Shown one piece after another: positions 1 through 5,305 of a stretch of 5,305 bases of DNA. Positions within the stretch are counted from its first letter, which is position 1. Every line of letters starts with the position of its first letter. Source of the DNA: an uncultured Opitutia bacterium (GTDB lineage: Bacteria > Verrucomicrobiota > Verrucomicrobiia > Opitutales > JABJCN01). The stretch covers positions 1-5,305 of the forward strand of contig CAJWSN010000088.1 in assembly GCA_913046175.1 (NCBI GenBank). Reading direction: 5' to 3'. The position numbers were made by a program, and so were the translations under genes. Below the pieces are notes generated by a model that worked only from the letters and a program-made list of their open reading frames with translations, was not told the origin of the DNA and searched no databases.

Positions 1-2013
1 GGTGGGATGCTTCTCCCCGTAAATCTCTCCGCTTTCCGCCTTGGCTTCATATTCACAGTATTTTTCCTCGAAGGCCCTACCGTAAATTTCGTGTAGGTCT
101 GACACTTCATTGCTACGAAAGAAGGTCCACTCCTCCTGCTTCTCCAATCGTTTCATGAAGAGATCGGGAATCCAGTTTGCAATATTCAGTTCATGGGTTC
201 GGCGACGTTCGTCCCCGGTATTGCGGCGCAGTTCAAGGAAATCAAAAAGATCATTGTGCCAGGTTTCCAGGTAGGCACAACCTGAGCCACGTCGCTTGCC
301 TCCCTGATTGACTGCATGCAGTTGATCATTGTGAAGCTTCAGGAATGGGATAATTCCCTGGCTCTCTCCATTGGTTCCACGAATATAACCCCCGGTACCA
401 CGCACGGCAGTCCAACTGCCTCCAAGACCCCCCGCCCATTTGGAAAGAAAGGCATTCTCTGCAATCCCGCGAACCATGATGGACTCAAGGTCGTCTCCGA
501 CCTTGTACAAGTAGCAGGAGGAAAGTTGCGAGTGAAGGGTTCCGGAGTTGAACAATGTTGGTGTGGAAGAACAAAACCGACGGCTCTTGTATAGGGAGTA
601 AAGTTCGATAATCGGATCCTCTCGGTTGTTCTCCCCCAACAGGAAAAGTCCCATCGAAACGCGCATCCAAAACAATTGCGGACACTCAAGCCTCCTGTGC
701 TCCTGGCCCGTCTTGTCGACAATCAGGTACCGGTCATACAGTGTCTGGATACCCAGATAATCGAAGTCCAGATCTGCAGTTGGATCCAGCGCTTCTGCAA
801 GTTTGTCCAAATCATATTCCAGAAGACGGTCACTCAGTCGCTCAATCTCCACACACCGTTTCAAGTTTCGCTTGAAGGCGCGACGATGGAAGTCCTTCAA
901 TGCCTCCACCCCGTCCTCAACAATGTTCCATCCAAGCACTTCCTCATACAGGAATGTCAGGAGGATGCGTCCGGCAAACTTGGAGAAGTCGGCATCCTTC
1001 TCCAGCAAAGCCTTGGCGTTGAGAATGATTGTCTTGTGTAGGTCCCCCTCCTCCATGTCCGCAAATATGGACCGGCGCAGCTCCTTTTCAATCTCGTCTG
1101 GTGCAAGGCAAAGGTCGAGGCCGATAATGCCAAATTCAATCCGCTTGCGCAAGTCGAGCCCGTCCCAGAAATAGGTCTCCCCATTTGCCTGGCGGACAAC
1201 CACCATGGATTCCTGATTCTCATCCTCCTGGGAAACAACCGACAAGGATGTCGCCTCACGATCATGCGCACGACGCGCTCGATAAAGGATGTACGCCTCG
1301 GCAACCTTGTAAAAGCCTGTGCGCATGAGGATTTCCTGAACGAGGTCCTGCACATCCTCGATGTTCACAAATTCCTGCCCCAGCTTGAGGATGTGGCGGG
1401 TCACGTCCCTTGCAAGCTGTACAGCAGGTTCAGAATCAAGTTCCAGAGACAGGAACGCCTTGCGGATTGCGATCTCTATCTTGGACTCATTCCAAGGCAC
1501 CACCTTTCCATTCCTGCGAATAAGCCGCAGTTGTAGTCTGTTTTCGTCATCATCGTCTTCAAGACCCCCGGTTCCGTCTTCAATTTTACTGGCAAACAAC
1601 AGGCTTTTAGCCACGTCGAAGGCCTCCTCCTCAATGAGTGCCTTCTCGATCAAATGGTTAATATCCCGCCTGGAAAGGATAATGGATTCACCATTGACAA
1701 GCTGTTCCTCCAACCGCCCCCCCACAAGATTGGAAATTCTGGCCACAAACGACTTGTTTTTTTCACTGAAAATATCCTGCTCCTCGCGGGACAACAGCAG
1801 GTTGGTCAGCGCGTTGCCTATAATATTCGCGACTTCAGCAATATCAAAGGACACCTCTTCACTGCCCGTGCTGCCCACGAGAATGTGCGGACTGTTCCAC
1901 CGGCCTTCATCAACCAGCCCACCCCAGTTGAACTGTGGTTTATTTTCATGCGGCGTTCGGGCAAATTCCTGTAACTTCTGATCTTCTTCAAACGTCCTTT
2001 TTGTAATTTTCAT
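1..2013 (-). CDS. nrdA: Class I ribonucleotide reductase large (alpha) subunit, N-terminal 671 residues; 3' end beyond the window
   Basis: This is the catalytic subunit that reduces ribonucleotides to deoxyribonucleotides in the cytoplasm, with NrdB as partner. The frame is open for 671 codons and runs off the left edge. Residues 161-250 form a clear ATP-cone (RLIRRNGKVVPW at 163-174, then SKIEIAIRKAF), the allosteric activity domain. Residues 52-143 and 269-360 look like degraded cones on either side, and an acidic linker (EDDDDEN, 152-158) separates the first two. The catalytic domain follows, with STPTLFNSG (about 483-491), LSSCYL with Cys500 (equivalent to E. coli Cys225, first redox cysteine), D507 (equivalent to the effector-binding D232), GGLGGSW (528-534), RGTGGYIRG (538-546) and GGKRRGSG (571-578). 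The radical-site and second redox cysteines would lie outside the window. The start is fixed by a good AAGGAG site. By proportion the full protein would be about 1040 residues, much longer than E. coli NrdA (761) and close to the chlamydial protein. It lies 52 bp downstream of nrdB and is probably co-transcribed with it. Confidence 0.97.
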   Translation of the reverse strand, partial: MKITKRTFEEDQKLQEFARTPHENKPQFNWGGLVDEGRWNSPHILVGSTGSEEVSFDIAEVANIIGNALTNLLLSREEQDIFSEKNKSFVARISNLVGGRLEEQLVNGESIILSRRDINHLIEKALIEEEAFDVAKSLLFASKIEDGTGGLEDDDDENRLQLRLIRRNGKVVPWNESKIEIAIRKAFLSLELDSEPAVQLARDVTRHILKLGQEFVNIEDVQDLVQEILMRTGFYKVAEAYILYRARRAHDREATSLSVVSQEDENQESMVVVRQANGETYFWDGLDLRKRIEFGIIGLDLCLAPDEIEKELRRSIFADMEEGDLHKTIILNAKALLEKDADFSKFAGRILLTFLYEEVLGWNIVEDGVEALKDFHRRAFKRNLKRCVEIERLSDRLLEYDLDKLAEALDPTADLDFDYLGIQTLYDRYLIVDKTGQEHRRLECPQLFWMRVSMGLFLLGENNREDPIIELYSLYKSRRFCSSTPTLFNSGTLHSQLSSCYLYKVGDDLESIMVRGIAENAFLSKWAGGLGGSWTAVRGTGGYIRGTNGESQGIIPFLKLHNDQLHAVNQGGKRRGSGCAYLETWHNDLFDFLELRRNTGDERRRTHELNIANWIPDLFMKRLEKQEEWTFFRSNEVSDLHEIYGRAFEEKYCEYEAKAESGEIYGEKHPT

Positions 2014-2020
2014 AGGCAGG

Positions 2021-2026
2021 CTCCTT
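2021..2026 (-). promoter_or_regulatory. Shine-Dalgarno site of nrdA
   Basis: On the minus strand AAGGAG is followed by seven bases and the ATG at 2013-2011. This strong, well-spaced site supports that start. It is the only strong ribosome binding site in the window; nrdB, the VanZ-like gene and ligA all lack one. The 52 bp between nrdB and nrdA otherwise holds nothing recognisable, with no terminator or promoter. Confidence 0.8.
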
Positions 2027-2065
2027 TCTGGCTTCAGAGAGGTGGGTTATTGTTTTGATTTAAAT

Positions 2066-3166
2066 TCAGATTCCGAGCAACTCCTCCGCCGAGGTCTCCG
2101 TAATACCAAGCGAGGAACCCTTTTGATAATCCGTGACTTTTCCCTCAAAAAAGTTCTGCTCCTTCTCGAGATCGATCACCTCGGCGAGCCACGGGAAAGG
2201 ATTTTTTGTCTCGGGATTGAGTGTGGAAAGCCCCACCCCCTCAAGACGACGGTCGGCAATGTAATCAATGTAAAGGTGAAAATCATCCGCGCACAAACCA
2301 ACCGCGTTCACTGGCAGACAATCAGATATAAATTCCTTCTCAAGGGCCACTGCCTCTTTCATGGTCTCCAGTAAATCGGCCTGAAAGGCGCTTGTCCATA
2401 TGTCCCCGTTTTCCTCGACCAAATCCTTGAAAAGGTTACGGAAGACTTCTATATGGTTGGACTCATCCCTCAAGGTGTAGCGAAACATCTGGCCAATGCC
2501 CTCAAACTTGTTTTGGCGGTAGAGGCTCAGGATCATTCCAAACAGGCCATAGAACTGTGTGCCCTCCATGCATTGACCAAAAACAAAAATGTTCTTTGCA
2601 AGAAGCTGCTTGTTCTCCGTTATGGTCAGGTCCAAATCCCGCCGCAATGACTTGGAAATCTCCGTGACAAACTCGTTCTTGCGGCGAATGGTCTCAATCT
2701 GCTCGAACATCGCCTCACATTCGTGAGGGTTGATTCCCAGGGAGCTTATCATGTAAAGCAGGCTGTCCGCATGAATATTCTCCTCATGGGCATGGCGTCC
2801 AAGAACAAGTTTTAATTCTGGCGCCGTCACCATTTCCCGCACCACATGGATAATATTGTCGCCGACAATCCCCTCTGCCGCAGAAAAATACCCTATGCCC
2901 ATCTTGATGATCCAACGTTCCACATCCCGCAAGTCCCCGGACTTCCACTGTTGCACATCCCTTTGCATTGGAATATCCTCGGGTTCCCAGTGATTGGCCT
3001 TCATCTTCTTGTAAATCTCGTAGGCCCACTTGTACTTTAACGGCAACAGGTTGAACGTCATGGTGTCCCGGCCATTGATGATTTTCTTGGCTTCGTAAGC
3101 GGCTTCCGCCTTTTCCTCATCGAGGTTGAATTCCTTGTTTCCAATTTTGTGCGTAATCGTGGACAT
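2066..3166 (-). CDS. nrdB: Class Ic (Chlamydia-type) ribonucleotide reductase small (beta) subunit, Leu at the radical-tyrosine site
   Basis: This ferritin-like subunit of 366 residues carries the metal cofactor that generates the oxidising equivalent used by NrdA. The ligands can be read directly: E98 (in FSAAEGIVG), E129 and H132 (EENIH), E201 (CMEGTQFY), E235 and H238 (RDESNH). Four residues after H132, where class Ia has its radical Tyr and Chlamydia trachomatis has Phe127, this protein has Leu136 (codon CTG). Glu as first ligand and no Tyr at that site are the class Ic signature, implying a Mn/Fe centre. Electron-relay residues of the chlamydial protein also have counterparts: W60 (W51), Y230 (Y222) and Y347 (Y338), with a constant offset of +8 or +9. 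The tail after Y347 is 19 residues, about 11 longer than I recall for Chlamydia, and would dock into NrdA. Only a weak AAAG precedes the ATG. nrdB comes first, with nrdA 52 bp downstream. Confidence 0.97.
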   Translation of the reverse strand: MSTITHKIGNKEFNLDEEKAEAAYEAKKIINGRDTMTFNLLPLKYKWAYEIYKKMKANHWEPEDIPMQRDVQQWKSGDLRDVERWIIKMGIGYFSAAEGIVGDNIIHVVREMVTAPELKLVLGRHAHEENIHADSLLYMISSLGINPHECEAMFEQIETIRRKNEFVTEISKSLRRDLDLTITENKQLLAKNIFVFGQCMEGTQFYGLFGMILSLYRQNKFEGIGQMFRYTLRDESNHIEVFRNLFKDLVEENGDIWTSAFQADLLETMKEAVALEKEFISDCLPVNAVGLCADDFHLYIDYIADRRLEGVGLSTLNPETKNPFPWLAEVIDLEKEQNFFEGKVTDYQKGSSLGITETSAEELLGI

Positions 3167-3200
3167 TTTTCTTTGCTGAGATGCGAGGGAGGGAGCTGTT

Positions 3201-3350
3201 TCAGAGATGATTATACAATGGTTTTTCTGCCGTTTTCGAACCAGATAATGCCTCCTTGACAGGGGAATGGTTCATGAACCTTCGAACGCCTGCGACTTTG
3301 GAGGTTTTCTCCGGGAAAAGTGTTTCCATGTCATAGGTCACTTGAATCAT
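3201..3350 (-). CDS. Possible small protein of 49 residues in the nrdB leader (unrecognised)
   Basis: The minus strand holds an ATG (3350-3348) followed by 48 further sense codons and TGA (3203-3201), ending 34 bp before nrdB. An AGGG lies six bases upstream of the ATG, a plausible ribosome site. The product begins MIQVTYDMETLFPEK and ends with EKPLYNHL; it is hydrophilic, with no signal peptide, membrane segment or known motif that I can see. About 61% of its codons start with a purine, which fits coding sequence, but third-position GC is about 49% and gives little support. Internal ATGs at residues 8 and 19 could be alternative starts. It would be the first gene of the NrdR-controlled operon, or a leader peptide. 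An open frame this long can arise by chance in 570 bp, and its start abuts the TTGACA hexamer proposed as a promoter, so both are unlikely to be true. Confidence 0.22.
   Translation of the reverse strand: MIQVTYDMETLFPEKTSKVAGVRRFMNHSPVKEALSGSKTAEKPLYNHL
3210..3215 (-). promoter_or_regulatory. Isolated TATAAT hexamer upstream of nrdB
   Basis: A perfect -10 hexamer lies on the minus strand about 44 bp before the nrdB start and would give a leader of about 37 nt. The best upstream partner is TTCGAA at 19 bp, a poor -35, and there is no extended -10. It may be a secondary nrdB promoter not overlapped by the NrdR boxes, or chance in AT-rich DNA. Confidence 0.2.
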
Positions 3351-3356
3351 TGTCAA
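3330..3356 (-). promoter_or_regulatory. Candidate sigma-70 promoter of nrdB-nrdA
   Basis: On the minus strand a perfect -35 hexamer TTGACA (3356-3351) is followed after 15 bp by TATGAC (3335-3330), a four-of-six match to the -10. The 15 bp spacing is short, which weakens the call. The -35 lies seven bases from the nearer NrdR box, so a bound repressor could block polymerase. Transcription would start near 3323 and leave a leader of about 155 nt. Confidence 0.4.
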
Positions 3357-3363
3357 CCCTGAG

Positions 3364-3379
3364 ACACAAGATATTGTGG
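3364..3379. promoter_or_regulatory. NrdR box 1 (proximal to nrdB)
   Basis: ACACAAGATATTGTGG matches 14 of 16 positions of the NrdR-box consensus acaCwAtATaTwGtgt; only positions 7 and 16 differ. NrdR is the zinc-ribbon/ATP-cone repressor that senses adenine nucleotides and represses ribonucleotide reductase operons. The site lies about 200 bp upstream of nrdB and directly upstream of the TTGACA hexamer. Together with box 2 it is the best-supported regulatory element in the window. Confidence 0.8.
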
Positions 3380-3394
3380 TATTTTTTCGTTAGA

Positions 3395-3410
3395 CCCCCA
3401 TATCTTGGGG
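3395..3410. promoter_or_regulatory. NrdR box 2 (distal, degenerate)
   Basis: CCCCCATATCTTGGGG matches about 10 of 16 positions of the NrdR consensus, including the core C, ATAT and TTG. It contains a perfect CCCCA/TGGGG inverted repeat (3396-3400 and 3406-3410). It starts exactly 31 bp after box 1, leaving 15 bp between them. That places both on the same helix face three turns apart, the usual spacing of paired NrdR boxes, and this spacing is the main reason for the call. Confidence 0.6.
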
Positions 3411-3740
3411 TTGTTCATTTTTTTTAATGTGCGTAAAGCCTTTGCTGGAGCGGGTTGCGAGTGCCTCTTTGCCCAAGAACTCCCTGGATGAATTTTTCTA
3501 ATTATTCTTGCATCGTAGTAGAGTCTTGAAATCGCCCGGCAGGCAACTAAAAGTTGTTGGACTTTTTCGAAATTATTAACAGGTCACCCTGCAACCCGCT
3601 GGAGATGTGGAATGTAGTCGGATTTTTTTTTCCAATTATAGATAATTCGAGCTTTTTGGGTATCCGTTTCGAGTATTTTCAAAATAAAACAGCCCAAGAA
3701 ATATTTCCGTTTTCAATTCTGCTTTCCTGTTCTCTGGCCA
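3411..3740. other. AT-rich intergenic region upstream of the VanZ-like gene, no gene seen
   Basis: No convincing gene, RNA or terminator is visible in these 330 bp. Weak elements are a CAACT/AGTTG hairpin with a three-base loop (3544-3556), a nine-T run near 3623-3631, and TATAGATAAT (3637-3646), which could be a plus-strand -10 but has no recognisable -35. The reading frame of the VanZ-like gene is open back to a TAG at 3639-3641, but there is no ATG, GTG or TTG before 3741. The promoter of the VanZ-like gene and ligA must lie here or further upstream, and I cannot place it. Confidence 0.6.
3449..3600. repeat. 10 bp inverted repeat with arms 3449-3458 and 3591-3600
   Basis: AGCGGGTTGC and GCAACCCGCT are perfect reverse complements separated by 132 bp, and GCTGGAG also occurs as a direct repeat overlapping both arms (3444-3450 and 3598-3604). 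The arms are GC-rich in an otherwise AT-rich region. This could be a remnant of a duplicated or mobile sequence, or chance: I would expect roughly one such pair in eight regions of this size. No transposase or target duplication is present. Confidence 0.3.
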
Positions 3741-4139
3741 ATGCAAAAAATCTTTTACGCAATTGCCCTTATGGGCACCTTGTTCTGGGCTTCCGGACTA
3801 TCCATGGATGGAAGGAAAGCTGCATTGGACATTCCAGACAAGTGGGCGCACTTTTTTCTCTATGGACTTCTGGCCACCCTGTTCTTGCGACATCCTAAAT
3901 TCTTGAAAAAAGGATGGAGGGGCATGTTGTTGGCTGTGCTTGCAGCTTCTGCCTACGGCGCTTCAGATGAATTCCACCAGAAATTCGTGCCGGGCCGCGT
4001 TGCAGATTTGGCAGACTGGATTGCAGACACTTTGGGGGCACTTCTTGCCGCAGGACTTTACCATTCATGGAAAGCCTACCGAAAATTGCTCGAGTTTTCC
4101 CTTTTCCCAAAGAAGAAAGACGCTCATATAAATTCATGA
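3741..4139 (+). CDS. VanZ-like family small membrane protein
   Basis: The product has 132 residues. It carries the VanZ-like signature DKWAHFFLYGLLA (33-45), then YGASDEFHQKFVPGR (72-86) and DLADWIADTLGALLA (89-103), which match the family pattern DKxxHfxxYxLL, DExxQxfvpgR and DxxaNtxGa; Asp96 replaces the more usual Asn. Four hydrophobic segments fit helices at about 4-20, 36-49, 62-74 and 93-108, and a basic tail (KKK, 124-126) probably faces the cytoplasm. VanZ itself gives low-level teicoplanin resistance, but most family members are uncharacterised, so no resistance function is implied. The start was chosen because residues 4-20 complete the first helix and no earlier start codon exists in frame; there is no clear Shine-Dalgarno site. 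The stop overlaps the ligA start by 4 bp. Confidence 0.88.
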   Translation: MQKIFYAIALMGTLFWASGLSMDGRKAALDIPDKWAHFFLYGLLATLFLRHPKFLKKGWRGMLLAVLAASAYGASDEFHQKFVPGRVADLADWIADTLGALLAAGLYHSWKAYRKLLEFSLFPKKKDAHINS

Positions 4140-5305
4140 TGTCGGATTTGGAAACCCTTCGGCAATTGAAAGCCTTGCGAGCAAAAATCAAAAGGCATGA
4201 CGAGTTATATTATAAAAGAGCTGAACCGGTCATCTCCGACCCGGAATACGACAAGCTGAAAAGGCAGTTGGAGGACTTGCAGGCGGGCCATCCGCATTTG
4301 GAGGAATCCATTGATGAAAACTCAGGGATCGGTGACGACCGACTGGAGGGGTTCAAGTCCCTGAAGCATCGCGAACCCATGTACAGCCTGGACAACACAT
4401 ACAACCGGGAAGAGCTCATGGGCTTCGAGACAAGATTGCAGAACCTGCTTCCGGATACATGTCTGCAATACGTGGTCGAACCCAAGGTCGATGGTGTTGC
4501 GGTCAATCTAACGTATGAGGCTGGACAATTCCTCGGGGCAGTGACCCGAGGCAATGGGATTGAAGGAGACGATATCACGCGCAACGTGTTAACAATTGGC
4601 AACCTTCCCCGGGAACTGGCAACAACCAACCCTCCGGCTTTGATTGAAATCCGCGGAGAGATTTATATCAGCAGCGAGGAATTCAAAAGGATCAACGAGG
4701 CTCGAGAGAAGGCCGGCGAAAACCTGTACGCCAATCCACGCAACCTAGCTGCGGGCTCGGTCAAACTGTTGGACCCGAGTGAAGCTGCAGAACGCAAACT
4801 CGAAATTGTCCTCTATGGACTCGGGTATTGTGACCCGGCATCCTTCCAGTACCAATCCCAGTTTCGTAATGAACTCCGAAACTGGCAGGTGCCGACCTTG
4901 GCCCACTTCTGGGAATGCTCCTCACTCGAGAATGCATGGGAAGCAATCGAGGAGCTTGACGAACTTCGCAGGTCCTATCCCTACGAGACCGACGGTGCAG
5001 TCATCAAGGTGGACTCCCTGCAAACACAGGCCGATGCAGGATTCACCGCGAAGGCTCCCCGCTGGGCAATCGCCTTCAAGTTCGCCGCTGAGCAAAAGGA
5101 GACCATCCTCCACGGCATCACCCTGCAGGTGGGCCGCACCGGGATCATCGCGCCGGTCGCGGAACTGGAGCCCGTGCAACTCGCCGGCTCCACCGTGTCA
5201 CGCGCCACCCTTCACAATCAGGATGAAATCCGCCGCAAGGACATCCGCATTGGCGACCACATCATCGTGGAGAAAGCCGGGGAAATCATCCCGCAGGTGG
5301 TGCGG
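4136..5305 (+). CDS. ligA: NAD+-dependent DNA ligase LigA, N-terminal 390 residues; 3' end beyond the window
   Basis: LigA seals nicks in duplex DNA during replication and repair, using NAD+ to adenylate an active-site lysine. Visible in order: domain Ia, which binds the nicotinamide mononucleotide half (H21, Y25/Y26, then SDPEYDKL at 34-41); SLDNTY (84-89); motif I EPKVDG with catalytic Lys117; GNGIEGDDITRN (139-150); RGE (173-175); NPRNLAAGS (200-208); YETDGAVIKV (283-292); APRWAIAFKF (307-316); and the start of the OB fold (QVGRTGIIAPVAELEPV from 331, ATLHNQDEI, and GEIIPQVV near the edge). The zinc finger, helix-hairpin-helix and BRCT parts would follow outside the window. No key residue is missing. 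The segment before SLDN (SGIGDDRLEGF, 63-73) departs from the common SPTxxVG form. Two adjacent ATGs (4136 and 4139) are possible starts; the first overlaps the VanZ-like stop as ATGA, suggesting translational coupling, and no good Shine-Dalgarno site is present. Confidence 0.97.
   Translation, partial: MMSDLETLRQLKALRAKIKRHDELYYKRAEPVISDPEYDKLKRQLEDLQAGHPHLEESIDENSGIGDDRLEGFKSLKHREPMYSLDNTYNREELMGFETRLQNLLPDTCLQYVVEPKVDGVAVNLTYEAGQFLGAVTRGNGIEGDDITRNVLTIGNLPRELATTNPPALIEIRGEIYISSEEFKRINEAREKAGENLYANPRNLAAGSVKLLDPSEAAERKLEIVLYGLGYCDPASFQYQSQFRNELRNWQVPTLAHFWECSSLENAWEAIEELDELRRSYPYETDGAVIKVDSLQTQADAGFTAKAPRWAIAFKFAAEQKETILHGITLQVGRTGIIAPVAELEPVQLAGSTVSRATLHNQDEIRRKDIRIGDHIIVEKAGEIIPQVVR

Noticed and set aside
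1361..1981. Plus-strand open frame of 206 codons opposite nrdA
   Set aside because: It is antisense to the nrdA N-terminus. Its product is a serine-rich low-complexity sequence typical of a reverse-complement shadow, while the minus strand encodes a recognisable ATP-cone protein.
3256..3261. Plus-strand TTGACA as a promoter for the VanZ-like gene and ligA
   Set aside because: No -10-like hexamer lies 15-19 bp downstream, and the site is almost 500 bp from the gene.
3269..3280. Perfect 12 bp palindrome GGTTCATGAACC, followed by TTCGAA, as a second operator
   Set aside because: It matches no operator family I can name and has no second copy in the window. It stays only as a curiosity in the nrdB leader.
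3396..3431. CCCCA/TGGGG hairpin followed by a T run, resembling a plus-strand rho-independent terminator
   Set aside because: The stem is only five base pairs, the T run begins about eight bases after it, and no plus-strand gene ends upstream. The 31 bp phasing with the neighbouring NrdR box explains the palindrome better.
3554..3898. Plus-strand open frame of 114 codons overlapping the VanZ-like gene
   Set aside because: Its second half is the VanZ-like gene read in another frame, it shows no family motif, and the overlapping frame carries a clear VanZ signature.
3741..4139. Glycopeptide resistance by VanZ
   Set aside because: Only family-level similarity is visible and there are no vanHAX-type neighbours, so a resistance function is not supported.
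1..5305. A novel defence system, mobile element or CRISPR array
   Set aside because: All long genes are housekeeping or common family proteins, and no array, integrase, transposase or toxin-antitoxin pair is present.

Overview
The window reads as an ordinary bacterial chromosome segment with two divergent gene pairs around a roughly 570 bp AT-rich intergenic region. On the minus strand are nrdB and then nrdA (truncated by the left edge), encoding the small and large subunits of an aerobic class I ribonucleotide reductase. On the plus strand are a small VanZ-like membrane protein gene and ligA, the NAD+-dependent DNA ligase (truncated by the right edge). There is no sign of a mobile element, CRISPR array, tRNA or rRNA.

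The reductase is of the Chlamydia type. The small subunit has all six metal ligands of a class Ic protein, with Glu as the first ligand, but Leu136 stands where the radical tyrosine of class Ia sits (Phe in Chlamydia). It should therefore be a tyrosyl-radical-free Mn/Fe enzyme. The large subunit has an unusually long N-terminus: one canonical ATP-cone (residues about 161-250) flanked by two degenerate cone-like segments (about 52-143 and 269-360). The first redox cysteine is consequently at residue 500, compared with 225 in E. coli.

About 200 bp upstream of nrdB are two NrdR-box-like palindromes whose starts are exactly 31 bp apart, the geometry expected for the repressor NrdR. Next to them are a consensus TTGACA hexamer and an unannotated 49-codon reading frame ending 34 bp before nrdB. 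These two readings of the leader compete.

The VanZ-like gene and ligA overlap by 4 bp (ATGA), so they are probably translated from one mRNA. NrdAB makes dNTPs and LigA seals nicks in DNA replication and repair, so the locus has a DNA-synthesis theme; the VanZ-like protein has no evident part in it.

Host: the Chlamydia-like reductase, the ligase sequence (for example a GDDR..GF segment before the SLDNTY motif), the moderate GC content (about 50-55% in genes) and the weak Shine-Dalgarno sequences together suggest a free-living member of the PVC group, perhaps Verrucomicrobiota/Opitutae. This is a judgement from remembered family sequences and has not been tested by a search.
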